This document shows positions 42,406-51,762 of a stretch of DNA of 64,000 nucleotides, in pieces. Positions within the stretch are counted from its first letter, which is position 1; each line of letters starts with the position of its first letter. The notes under the pieces were generated by a model. The model searched no databases. It was not told the origin of the DNA and saw nothing but the letters and a program-made list of their open reading frames with translations. Both the position numbers and the translations under genes were made by a program. This DNA comes from Komagataeibacter nataicola (GTDB taxonomy: Bacteria; Pseudomonadota; Alphaproteobacteria; Acetobacterales; Acetobacteraceae): NCBI RefSeq assembly GCF_003207795.1, contig NZ_NIRT01000015.1:1-64000 (forward strand), written 5' to 3'.

Positions 42406-44178
42406 ATGCTTCCATGGACGACATACGAGGCGATGTATGATGCGGCGCTGAATCGGCCAGAGCAGTTCTGGCTGGCTGCAGCACAGCGCGTGACATGGAA
42501 GCAGCCGCCAGTGACCGCATGCAGGACACGGGCGGATGGCTGGCATGACTGGTTTCCTGACGCCACGCTCAACACCTGCTACAATGCTGTGGACCGGCAT
42601 GTTGAAAATGGTCGCGGCGCGCAGGCAGCATTGATCTGGCATTCCTGCGCCACCAGGGAACGACAGGTGGTCACCTACCGGGAACTGCAGGGCAGGGTGA
42701 CGGGGTTTTCCGGTGGTCTACGCTCGCTCGGCGTGGAAAAAGGTGACCGTGTCCTGATCGTAATGCCCACCATGATCGAAACAGCCATCGCCATGCTGGC
42801 CTGTGCGCGGATCGGGGCGGTGCATGTGGTGGTTTTTGCCGGTTATGCGGGGCCGGAACTGGCGCGCCGGATTGATGATGTGGCCCCCAAAGTCATCATC
42901 ACCGCCAGTTGCAGCTTTCAGGGGCAGACAGCAATCCCATCTGCACCTGCCCTCAATGAGGCGCTGGCTGAGGCCGCGCATAGACCACAGGCCTGCGTGA
43001 TCGTGCAGCGCAAAGCCTGTCCGGCCTCACTTCTGCCGGTGCGGGATCATGATTTCCACATGCTGGAACACTTCGCTCCAGCAGAGCCGGTCACGCTGCG
43101 TTCCGAAGATCCTCTCTATATTCTTCACACATCTGGCACGACGGGTCATGCGAAGGGTATTGTGCGCGACAACGGTGGTCATGCCGTAGCGCTCGCGCTG
43201 TCCATGGAACTGATCTATGGCTGCAAACCCGGAGATACCTTCTTCACCACATCGGATCTCGGCTGGGTCGTCGGCCATTCCTATGGCGTCTATGCGCCGC
43301 TGATCAGCGGTTGCACCAGCGTAATCGTGGAAGGGGGCGCATCTGCTTCCGCCGTTCACGCTCTCTGTCATGAGCACGAGGTGAAATGCCTGTTCACGAC
43401 GCCAACACAGATGCGACTCATGCGACAGGAAAGCCGCCATCTGTCGGGAGCGATACTGCCTGCGCTGGCCCGTATCTTCGTTGCCGGGGAATATGCGGAT
43501 CCAACCTTGCTGGACTGGGCGCGGTCTTATTTTCGCAAACCCGTGGTCAATCACTGGTGGCAGACCGAAACCGGGTGGAGCATCACCGCCCATTTCTTTG
43601 GCCTGCCCGAGCGCGAGCCGGTCGCGCTCATGAATGACATCGGGCGGCCTGCGCCGGGATTCCGTCCGGCCATAGTGCCGTCCATGCCGGGGGAACGGTG
43701 CGGCGAGATTGTTCTCTCCCTGCCGTTGCCCCCTGGCTGTCTGGCGGGTGTCTGGAAGGACAGGACGATCCGTGCTCCTGCAGCGTATCTTGATGAAACA
43801 CGCAGGTATTATCGTACCTTCGACGAAGGCATGATCGAGGCCAACCGCGCCGTTCATATGCTCGGGCGTTCTGACGACGTCATCAAGGTCGCAGGCCGGC
43901 GGATTTCGGGCGTACAGATCGAAAAGATCATTGCTTCTCACCCTGCCGTTCATGCCTGCGCCGTGGTTGCAACCCCGGATGAACTGCGGGGGCAGCGACC
44001 TGTCGCCTACGTGGTTCCTGATCCCGAGGTGGAATGCGCACCTTCTGCCGAGGAAATCGTAGCACGGGTCAATGAAGTCCTCGGGCGCTGGATTGGTCTG
44101 AAAGAAGTCCACTTCGTCAGTCACCTGCCGACCACCGTATCTGGTAAGATTACACGCAAACGTCTGCTGGTATCCTGA
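42406..44178 (+). CDS. PrpE-like acyl-CoA synthetase (AMP-binding)
   Basis: A 590-aa ANL-superfamily ligase of the acetate/propionate-CoA ligase group. LHTSGTTGHAKGIVRDNGGH near 240-260 is the P-loop, NHWWQTETGW near 380 the A5 motif, and the C-terminal lysine lies in TVSGKITRKRLL. It should activate a short carboxylic acid to its acyl-CoA through an adenylate. It follows the flavoenzyme by 15 nt, so it belongs to the operon, though I do not know it as a standard Nit1C member. It could use the acid released by the nitrilase or an acyl donor for the GNAT. Confidence 0.88.
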   Translation: MLPWTTYEAMYDAALNRPEQFWLAAAQRVTWKQPPVTACRTRADGWHDWFPDATLNTCYNAVDRHVENGRGAQAALIWHSCATRERQVVTYRELQGRVTGFSGGLRSLGVEKGDRVLIVMPTMIETAIAMLACARIGAVHVVVFAGYAGPELARRIDDVAPKVIITASCSFQGQTAIPSAPALNEALAEAAHRPQACVIVQRKACPASLLPVRDHDFHMLEHFAPAEPVTLRSEDPLYILHTSGTTGHAKGIVRDNGGHAVALALSMELIYGCKPGDTFFTTSDLGWVVGHSYGVYAPLISGCTSVIVEGGASASAVHALCHEHEVKCLFTTPTQMRLMRQESRHLSGAILPALARIFVAGEYADPTLLDWARSYFRKPVVNHWWQTETGWSITAHFFGLPEREPVALMNDIGRPAPGFRPAIVPSMPGERCGEIVLSLPLPPGCLAGVWKDRTIRAPAAYLDETRRYYRTFDEGMIEANRAVHMLGRSDDVIKVAGRRISGVQIEKIIASHPAVHACAVVATPDELRGQRPVAYVVPDPEVECAPSAEEIVARVNEVLGRWIGLKEVHFVSHLPTTVSGKITRKRLLVS

Positions 44179-44216
44179 TGGTAGCAGTACGGCATGCCAT
44201 TTGTGGAACGGCCCGT

Positions 44217-44816
44217 TCAGATGGCCTGACCACCGGAGACTTCGATCCGCTGCGCGTTCACCCAGCGATTGTCTTCGGACAGCAGGGAGGCGATCATCGG
44301 ACCGATGTCATCAGGAAGGCCGGGACGTCCGAGTGCGGTTACTTCTGCAATATGCCGGGCAATGTCCGGATTGTCCCGCACCATACCTCCCGAGAAATCC
44401 GTCTGGATCGCACCCGGCGCCACTGTGTTGACGGCAATGCGACGGGCCCCAAGTTCCTTGGCCATGTAGTGCGTCATGACTTCTACCGCGCCCTTCATGG
44501 CGGCGTAGGCAATCCGGCCGGGATAAGCAAAGCGCGTCAGACCGGATGAGATGTTCACGATCCGGCCACCATCCGCGACCAGTGGCAGCAGCGTCTGCGT
44601 CAGGAAAAACGGACCTTTGGCGTGCACGCGATAGGCGGCATCAAAATCCTCTTCCGTTACCTCGCCAAACAGCCCGCTATGGGACGTACCGGCCATGTTG
44701 ACCAGATAATTGAAGCGCTCCGCACCCCATTCGCGCAGCACGCGCCGGATTTCGTCGGCGAAGGCAGGAAAGGCGTGCGTGTCGCCGGTGTCGAGTTGCA
44801 GGGCCACTGCGCGACC
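44217..44816 (-). pseudogene. 5'-truncated SDR oxidoreductase
   Basis: The C-terminal 200 residues of an SDR are intact (NMAG, then YAAMKGAVEVM with the catalytic YxxxK, ending QRIEVSGGQAI) and match the SDR at 25474 in style. The cofactor-binding TGxxxGxG start is missing. Upstream of GRAVALQLD the frame is not SDR-like and is antisense to a MocR fragment. The gene has lost its start and promoter, so it is almost certainly dead. Confidence 0.75.
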
Positions 44817-45025
44817 TGGCCGCGACAGTGGAAGCCGGACTGGTGGCGCGCGGCCGCCAGAAGGGGATCGGCCTCTATCCGGTATCGCCGCTTTATGATC
44901 CCGCACGGCCGGAAGACGCCCCGGCCTGTGTGGGGCTGGTCATGGGATATGCAGCGCTGGATGTCCACCAGATCAGGCTGGGTGTCGGGATGTTGGCCGA
45001 GGTAGTCCGGGGCATGGCGGCGTAG
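44817..45025 (+). pseudogene. C-terminal relic of a MocR-family regulator
   Basis: The frame VEAGLVARGRQKGIGLYPVSP, then PACVGLVMGYAALDVHQIRLGVGMLAEVV, is the final 65 residues of a MocR/GntR-aminotransferase protein: the end of the aminotransferase domain with the LGYAAL-like motif. It starts within a few bases of the point where the SDR relic begins on the other strand. It is a different subgroup from the regulator at 33814. Confidence 0.7.
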
Positions 45026-45077
45026 TGCCGTCAACGATGCGTCATCAGTGGACTTACCCGATATCGGAATCCGAGAG

Positions 45078-46139
<1,062 letters not shown>

Positions 46140-46161
46140 AGGGTGTCCTTGCAGGGTATTT

Positions 46162-46207
46162 AAACGGAAAGTTCTCCGCTTAGTTATTAACGGAGAACTC
46201 TCCGTTT
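46162..46207. promoter_or_regulatory. TetR operator between AKR and tetR
   Basis: AAACGGAAAGTTCTCCG (46162-46178) and its inverse at 46191-46207 match with one mismatch over 17 bp, separated by 12 nt. Each half also contains a smaller dyad (CGGAGA-AC-TCTCCG in the right half). The right half ends 15 nt before the tetR start. It covers both divergent promoters. Confidence 0.75.
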
Positions 46208-46221
46208 GGTCAAGGGATGTG

Positions 46222-46794
46222 ATGGCTGATCCTCACGTAAGACTGCGCGCAGACGCGCAAGCAAACCGCGAGCGCATTCTTGACATCGCGCGCGATGCGT
46301 TCGCCGCTGATCCGGCAGTGTCTCTCAATGCCATAGCAAAGGCGGCCGGGGTCGGCGCGGGCACGCTCTACCGCCACTTTCCAAGCCGGGAGGCATTATT
46401 GGTGGGGGTATACCGGAAGGAAATTGACGCGCTGGTGGGTCTGGCCCCAGACCTGCTCGCCCGACATGCGCCGCTGCACGCTTTGCGACTATGGTGCGAT
46501 CGCTTTGTCCGGTTTGGCGAGGTGAAGCATGGCGTTGCCGATACGCTCAGTTCGGCAATCTCCGAAGATGATTTGCGGGAAACCTATCGGCCCATGGTCG
46601 GCGCAGTCCGCCAGTTATTGGAAGCATGCGAAGAACGGGGGGAAATACATTCAGGCGTTCATCCTGAAGATGTTTTGACGCTACTGGCGTTACTACTCCG
46701 AATTTCACCCACTTCGGACGGCAAAGCGCAGGTAAGGCGGATCCTGGCACTTCTCTTTCGCGGCCTCGGTGTTGATTCCCTGTCGCCACCATAG
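46222..46794 (+). CDS. TetR-family repressor
   Basis: A 190-aa TetR regulator. The helix-turn-helix is SLNAIAKAAGVGAGTLYRHFPSREALLVGVY (about 35-65), and the C-terminal domain has the AefR/SMART-like LLEACEERGEIHSGVHPEDVL. The ATG at 46222 follows AAGGGATG. Divergent from the aldo/keto reductase gene, with a strong palindromic operator between them, so it probably represses that gene and itself. Confidence 0.9.
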   Translation: MADPHVRLRADAQANRERILDIARDAFAADPAVSLNAIAKAAGVGAGTLYRHFPSREALLVGVYRKEIDALVGLAPDLLARHAPLHALRLWCDRFVRFGEVKHGVADTLSSAISEDDLRETYRPMVGAVRQLLEACEERGEIHSGVHPEDVLTLLALLLRISPTSDGKAQVRRILALLFRGLGVDSLSPP

Positions 46795-46936
46795 AACTGC
46801 CGTCCGCTCCGGCGCAGCGCCGCTGGCACAAAACCGTTACAAGTCCAAGATTTAGACGATTGCGCTAGTTTCATAGATGTTATTTTATAGATAATCTTTT
46901 GGTTCGTAGATATTTCTTTTTTAAAGGAGATTATCA

Positions 46937-47671
46937 ATGACCGTAGAAGGAAAAGTTGTCGCGATTACAGGCGCAAGCAGCGGAATTGGCGAAGCGACCG
47001 CGAAACTGCTTGCGGAGCGTGGCGCATTCGTTGTGCTGGGAGCTCGTAATGAAGACGCGCTTCAAGGCATTGTGGACAAGATTATCGAGGCAGGTGGGAA
47101 AGCCGCTTTCAAAAAAACAGATGTGCGTCATCGTCGCGACGTTGAAGAGTTTGTTGCGTTCGCAGTCGAGAAGGCGGGAGGGCTCGACGTGATCGTCAAC
47201 AATGCTGGAATTGGTCCGATATCCCGTTTCGATGCGTTACGTGTCGATGATTGGGATGCCATGATTGACGTGAATTTTCGTGGCACGCTTTACGGGATTG
47301 CTGCGGCCCTTCCGGTATTTGAACGCCAAGGAAAAGGGCATGTGGTCAATATCATTTCAACAGCCGGCATTCAGATCTTGCCCACAATGGGTGTCTATGC
47401 TGCGACTAAAAATGCAGTCCGTACTGCAACCGAAGTGTTAAGACAGGAAGCGGGACCACACCTTCGCGTAACCGAAGTGTCACCAGGTATCATAGCCACT
47501 AATTTCGGTGACACGATCACTGATCAGGCGACAAAGAGAAAGATTGAGGAGCGGTTGGGAGGAATCGCGATTTCTCCCGATGCCATTGCACGTGGTGTCC
47601 TTTATGCGCTTGAACAGCCCCCTGAAGTAGATGTTGGCAGTATTGTCATTCGTCCAACGGCTCAGAGCTAA
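46937..47671 (+). CDS. SDR-family oxidoreductase
   Basis: A 244-aa classical [19 protein letters not shown] near residue 9, NNAGIG near 88, and the catalytic S...YAATKNAVRTAT near 140-155. The segment EVSPGIIATNFGDTITD follows. AAAGGAG precedes the ATG. Its end lies 28 nt before an IS481 insertion, with a tetR stump on the far side, so it was probably once paired with that regulator. The AT-rich 142-nt gap before it holds the promoter. Confidence 0.88.
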   Translation: MTVEGKVVAITGASSGIGEATAKLLAERGAFVVLGARNEDALQGIVDKIIEAGGKAAFKKTDVRHRRDVEEFVAFAVEKAGGLDVIVNNAGIGPISRFDALRVDDWDAMIDVNFRGTLYGIAAALPVFERQGKGHVVNIISTAGIQILPTMGVYAATKNAVRTATEVLRQEAGPHLRVTEVSPGIIATNFGDTITDQATKRKIEERLGGIAISPDAIARGVLYALEQPPEVDVGSIVIRPTAQS

Positions 47672-47698
47672 CGCTGTTCAAAATATTGTTTGTTTTTA

Positions 47699-48697
47699 CT
47701 AGCTGTCAGGTTGTGAGACGTCATTGGCATAATCGAGGATTTCGTCGACCGGCTTCATGATGTCACGACTAGCCGGTTTGATATGATCAGGATTACGGAA
47801 CGCGGAATGGTTTTCAAGCCATGAGGAGATACACTTGGCAGGGGATATGCCGCCCAGAACACGCTGCGGGCGATGATTGTAAGCGAAACAGAAGCCTCTG
47901 AGTAGAATTTCCAGATCCTTATGGCTTGAGACACAGACCGGCAACACCTCTGTCGCGACACGGCCATTGAAGCGTTCGACCATTCCATTGGTCTGAGGGG
48001 AGTAAGCTTTGGTCCGGCGTCGGTCGATTCCCATATCATGACAGGCTTTTTCGAAGGCATCCGCCGTAAAGCATGAGCCACGATCGGTCAGAATATGGGT
48101 GATTCGGAAAGGAAAGGCGGTTTTGACAGCTTTGAGGAAATCGACGGAATGATCGGTATTCTCCGCGTCATAGACGGCCAGATGGACCGAACGGGAGCAT
48201 CTATCAATGGCGACATAGAGAAAACGTTTCCGCCGTTCTCCATCTGCTGTCTGCGATTTTGGCAGATGTTTCACATCGATATGGACATAACCGGGATCGT
48301 AATCCCGGAATGTTCCCTGTCCCCGAACTGGTCCGGTCTTTGGAGCAGGAGGCAGCCTGTTCAATCCAGCATCTTTCAGAATACGCCAAATGTTGTCCCG
48401 ATTCATATGTGGCAGGAAATGCCGCATGACAAAGGTCAGGTCATCCAGGCCAAAACCGGTAGAACGCCGAAGCTGACAAACAATGGCGCGCTCTTCCTCC
48501 GAGGCTTTCCAGGCCAGTTTCCAGGGACGGCTGCTGCGGTCCTGGCAGGCGTCTGAGCCACGCCTGCGCCACTTGCGGACAGTTTCATCGCTGATCCCGT
48601 AGCGTCTGGCGAGCACGGATGTCGGTTCTGACGAACGCGCTATGGCAGCCCGGACGGCCGGTGTCGTGCGTGCCTGTGGATGGATCTGAAGCATCAT
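47699..48697 (-). CDS. IS481-family transposase
   Basis: A 332-aa transposase: N-terminal helix-turn-helix (PTSVLARRYGISDETVRKW) and rve integrase core with the DDE residues (YVHIDVKHLP, LTDRGSCF, YSPQTNGMVERFNGRV). The ATG at 48697 has GGGAG upstream. The stop codon TAG is formed from the first bases outside the inverted repeat, inside the CTAG target site, so the target supplies the stop. Confidence 0.93.
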   Translation of the reverse strand: MMLQIHPQARTTPAVRAAIARSSEPTSVLARRYGISDETVRKWRRRGSDACQDRSSRPWKLAWKASEEERAIVCQLRRSTGFGLDDLTFVMRHFLPHMNRDNIWRILKDAGLNRLPPAPKTGPVRGQGTFRDYDPGYVHIDVKHLPKSQTADGERRKRFLYVAIDRCSRSVHLAVYDAENTDHSVDFLKAVKTAFPFRITHILTDRGSCFTADAFEKACHDMGIDRRRTKAYSPQTNGMVERFNGRVATEVLPVCVSSHKDLEILLRGFCFAYNHRPQRVLGGISPAKCISSWLENHSAFRNPDHIKPASRDIMKPVDEILDYANDVSQPDS

Positions 48698-48786
48698 TCG
48701 CTCTCCCTGCAAACGGAAGAAAACCATAGAACGTAACGCGGTATTGCCCACGCTACATCATCCCAATGACGTCTCACAACCTGACA
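47704..48786 (-). mobile_element. intact IS481-family insertion sequence
   Basis: The ends are perfect inverted repeats: TGTCAGGTTGTGAGACGTCATTGG inverted copies at 47704-47727 and 48763-48786 (24 bp). Both ends are flanked by CTAG (47699-47702 and 48788-48791), the target duplicated by known IS481 elements. Length is 1,083 bp with one transposase gene. The element sits within a former tetR gene and looks recent and active. Confidence 0.92.
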
Positions 48787-48969
48787 GCTAGGCCATCGGC
48801 GATAGAGCGTCTGTCTGCCAACCCCTGCTTTTTTAGCAATCATCTGGATGCCGACAGCAGAACAACCGTGTTGCAGAACGCGTTTGTGGGGCGCCGCCAA
48901 CACGATCGGTCTAACTTTATGATTGCGAGGGCGGCCCGGAGAGCGAGCAAAGTTCGTTATTTTCGACAT
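48787..48969 (-). pseudogene. N-terminal stump of a TetR regulator cut by IS481
   Basis: The frame from 48969 reads MSKITNFARSPGRPRNHKVR, then GIQMIAKKAGVGRQTLYRRWPS, a TetR-type helix-turn-helix. The coding sequence enters the insertion sequence at 48786. The other side of the element has no matching continuation, only the end of the SDR gene, so the C-terminal domain was deleted, not merely displaced. The stretch 48970-49107 has no gene. Confidence 0.7.
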
Positions 48970-49107
48970 TGCTGCACTCTGGTCTCGTATTTGTATGCAT
49001 CAAATCATGAAATGTGCATGCAGAAGCGAAGGGGTGTATTTTCTCTATTGGTAAAAATGATGCACATGAAGATGCGATCAATTAACCGATGCTGTTCTCT
49101 GAAAACG

Positions 49108-49962
49108 TTAGTCGTCCGTTGATCGGGTTAATTCCTCCCAATCCGCAATTTCCCTTTCCAGGCGTGAGATCCGCTCACGAACCAAACGGAGAGCATCACT
49201 TCCAAGAAGGAGTTGCGGCGGGGGGGAAGCGGACGCAACAAGCTGGAGCACTGCGGCAGCAAGTTTCGCCGGATCACCCAACTGCTTTCCGTCTTTCTCC
49301 TGCCGCGCTGCGCGGATCGGATCGAACAGAGCGTCATAGTCCGCAATCGAGCGCTCGGTCCTTACCATCGAACGACCGGCCCAGTCTGTGCGAAATGATC
49401 CGGGGCACAGCGCCGTGACATGAACGCCGAAAGGTGCCATTTCGGCGCGCATGACCTCTGAAATACCCTGCAAGGCGAATTTACTACCACAGTAATACGC
49501 TATGCCGGGCATTGTGATGAGACCACCCATTGATGTCACGTTCACAATAAACCCGCTGCGACGTTCGCGAAAACGCGGCAGGAAGGCTTTGGCGATCGCA
49601 ACCGCACCAAAGACATTAACGTCGAACTGGTGACGCATTTCCTCAAGGGGTGATTCCTCCAGCACGCCCTCGTGTCCATAACCTGCATTGTTGATGAGCA
49701 CATCGACCGGGCCGTGATCTTCTTCTGTCTGTGCGACGATGGCGGGAATGCGGTCGAATTCGGTGACGTCACAAAGGACTGCACAGATATCCGGCAGTTG
49801 CTCCAGCAAGGATGCCCTTGCGGTTTGCGATCGGATCGTACCAATCACCCGATGACCTGCTTCAAGAGCAGCCTTGGCGATGGCCAACCCAAACCCAGAA
49901 TTGGCACCGGTTATGAAAAAAGTCTGCTCTGGCATGGTTTTGCTCTGTTTGATAACATTCAT
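49108..49962 (-). CDS. SDR-family oxidoreductase
   Basis: A 284-aa SDR of the longer YbbO-like type: FFITGANSGFGLAIAKAAL near residue 15, NNAGYG near 90, active site S...YYCGSKFAL near 145-160, then CPGSFRTDW. The C-terminal helix is charged. Start at 49962 (AAGG upstream) or 49935. Divergent from the AraC_N-type regulator at 50031, probably its regulator, as yqhC is for yqhD. Substrate unknown, perhaps aldehydes. Confidence 0.88.
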   Translation of the reverse strand: MNVIKQSKTMPEQTFFITGANSGFGLAIAKAALEAGHRVIGTIRSQTARASLLEQLPDICAVLCDVTEFDRIPAIVAQTEEDHGPVDVLINNAGYGHEGVLEESPLEEMRHQFDVNVFGAVAIAKAFLPRFRERRSGFIVNVTSMGGLITMPGIAYYCGSKFALQGISEVMRAEMAPFGVHVTALCPGSFRTDWAGRSMVRTERSIADYDALFDPIRAARQEKDGKQLGDPAKLAAAVLQLVASASPPPQLLLGSDALRLVRERISRLEREIADWEELTRSTDD

Positions 49963-50030
49963 GCCTTGACCAATAATATCATATTGATACGTTCTCTATC
50001 GCAATTCCTCTGAATTTCTTGCTCAATCCT

Positions 50031-50942
50031 ATGAATTCTCAACCAAAATTCACTCCGCTCCTCGCGTTGGCCGCCGCACTCGCACCGCGACCTGGTTACA
50101 ACGCCACGCCCTTGCCGGGTATCCGCATCCTGCGTTCCGAGACCATTCTCGAAGATGTGCCGGTCCTTTATCGCCCTGGTGCGGTCTTCGTTTTGCAAGG
50201 GGCCAAGCAGGGCTTTCTCAATGGCGAGATCTACCGATATGACGCCGACCATTATCTTTCCGTTTCGGTCCCGGTGCATTTTCGAATGGCCTCTCAGGCT
50301 AGTCCTGGTCAGCCTCTGCTCGCCATCTACTTCGATTTTGACCTGCATCTTGCTGCTGAAATCGTGACCACCCTAGAAGGACAAGTCGGTTATGAGGAGA
50401 AAACGCGGGCACGGAGTTTGGTTTCAAGTCGGATGGTATCTTCCATTGCTGATGTGCTCCAGCGTCTGCTTCATGCTCTCCACCATCCGCAGGAACTCGC
50501 CATTCTTGGCCCGGGTCTGCTGCGCGAGTTGCATTACCGCGTCCTGACAGGCCCTCAAGGTGGGGCGCTGATGGCGGCGCTGCGTCGCAATGACACGACC
50601 AACAGGATCGTGCAGAGTCTGGCAATGATCCGCGAAAACTACAATGAGGGCCTGTCAGTACCGGCACTCGCTACGATGGCCGGTATGAGTGTTCCTTCCT
50701 ATCACGTCGGCTTCAAAGCCCTTACCGGAAGCACTCCGATCCAGTACATCAAAGCTGTACGACTGCATGAAGCCAGACTGATGATCACACGGCGCAAGGG
50801 ATCGATTGCCGCTATTGCTGCTGAAGTCGGTTACGCCAGCGTTGCCCAGTTCAGCCGGGATTTCAAGCGCCATTTCCGCCGCAGCGCAAGTGAAGAGGCT
50901 AAATGGATGCAAGAGCATCTCGGAGAATCATTACAGGATTGA
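50031..50942 (+). CDS. AraC-family regulator with AraC_N domain (YqhC-like)
   Basis: A 303-aa regulator. The N-terminal AraC_N domain (about 20-190: PGIRILRSETILEDVPVLYRPGAVFVLQGAKQGFL, HYLSVSVPVHFRM) is the YqhC-type sensing domain, and the C-terminal double helix-turn-helix (about 205-295) has LATMAGMSVPSYHVGFKALTGSTPIQYIKAVRL. YqhC senses aldehydes in E. coli. Divergent from the SDR gene. Paired hairpins (51011-51066) follow it. Confidence 0.88.
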   Translation: MNSQPKFTPLLALAAALAPRPGYNATPLPGIRILRSETILEDVPVLYRPGAVFVLQGAKQGFLNGEIYRYDADHYLSVSVPVHFRMASQASPGQPLLAIYFDFDLHLAAEIVTTLEGQVGYEEKTRARSLVSSRMVSSIADVLQRLLHALHHPQELAILGPGLLRELHYRVLTGPQGGALMAALRRNDTTNRIVQSLAMIRENYNEGLSVPALATMAGMSVPSYHVGFKALTGSTPIQYIKAVRLHEARLMITRRKGSIAAIAAEVGYASVAQFSRDFKRHFRRSASEEAKWMQEHLGESLQD

Positions 50943-51010
50943 AGAAAAAGTTTTACGCCCATAGCTCCTTTGTCTATTTTATAAATACTTATATTATAAA
51001 ACCGTGGTTT

Positions 51011-51066
51011 TGAGTGATATTATAATATCCTATCACTCAAAAGCGCTTGATGCTTCCAGCATCAAG
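51011..51066. terminator. two adjacent hairpins after the araC gene
   Basis: TGAGTGATA/TATCACTCA (51011-51019/51031-51039) and CTTGATGC-TTCCA-GCATCAAG (51046-51066) follow the stop codon by 69 nt. A probable terminator region. A TTCCA-looped hairpin also occurs at 57679-57691. Confidence 0.45.
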
Positions 51067-51150
51067 ATTAATTACGATATACCTCTTTCAAACCACTGCG
51101 CAGCAGTTCCTGCTGTTCAACCGATCCATCGACGGGCAGCAGGGTATGCC

Positions 51151-51192
51151 TAGAGCATGTCCACCAAAATCCGGTTCGGTGGACATGCTCTA
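51151..51192. repeat. REP-like palindrome
   Basis: A perfect 15-bp stem (TAGAGCATGTCCACC and its inverse) with a 12-nt loop. It begins and ends in TAGAGCATGTC/GACATGCTCTA, which resembles abundant extragenic palindromes of alphaproteobacterial genomes. It lies in the gap before the SnoaL-like gene end and could also serve as a bidirectional terminator. Confidence 0.55.
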
Positions 51193-51237
51193 ATTTATTG
51201 TTTTTACGAGCATCTTCACCTGTCTGAATGCACGCAT

Positions 51238-51705
51238 TCAAACAGGATCTGCTCTAGCAATCATCCAGCGGCCGTTGTGCCGTTCAAGTTCCCAACGATT
51301 CACGACCACGCGGTGAATTCGGTATCCCGTCGAGGCACCATGATTTGGCAGTTCACGCCGACGACCTTCATGGTCAAGATGAATAATCATGAGATAAGAT
51401 GTGACAATTGCGACATCACCTCGCAAATCAATGAGCGGCAGACCGGTAAAATGAGCAAGGCCGCCTAGAATGGCCTCGTGATGCTCTGGTCTTTGAATAA
51501 ATGCTGCGATCTCTTTGGCACCTTTAGCGCCGTCAAGGGTAGCCCCCCGGTCGAAGATGCCATCCTCGCGATACACTGAAAAAGTATAGTCCGCATCACC
51601 CGTATCGGAACTTGGCGGATGAGAGGCGATAAGCTCGTATATCGCGAGCTTATCTTCAATTACGCGCAGTCTATTCTCGATATCCGATGTACTAGATGGA
51701 TTCAT
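51238..51705 (-). CDS. SnoaL-like / NTF2-fold protein
   Basis: A 155-aa NTF2-like protein (SnoaL_4 type): a coiled N-terminal helix (IENRLRVIEDKLAIYELIASHP), then DADYTFSVYREDGIFDRGATLDGAKGAKEI, and C-terminal strands (SYLMIIHLDHE, GYRIHRVVVNRWELERHNGRWMIA). It is the last gene of the unit isochorismatase-like, MFS, SnoaL-like, read on the minus strand. May be an isomerase, hydratase or dehydratase for the compound handled by the pump; unproven. Confidence 0.8.
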   Translation of the reverse strand: MNPSSTSDIENRLRVIEDKLAIYELIASHPPSSDTGDADYTFSVYREDGIFDRGATLDGAKGAKEIAAFIQRPEHHEAILGGLAHFTGLPLIDLRGDVAIVTSYLMIIHLDHEGRRRELPNHGASTGYRIHRVVVNRWELERHNGRWMIARADPV

Positions 51706-51762
51706 GGTTAATTGTTTCTTTCAACAGAGGCGTTAAGCCTGACGTGCTGATTATGATGCCGA

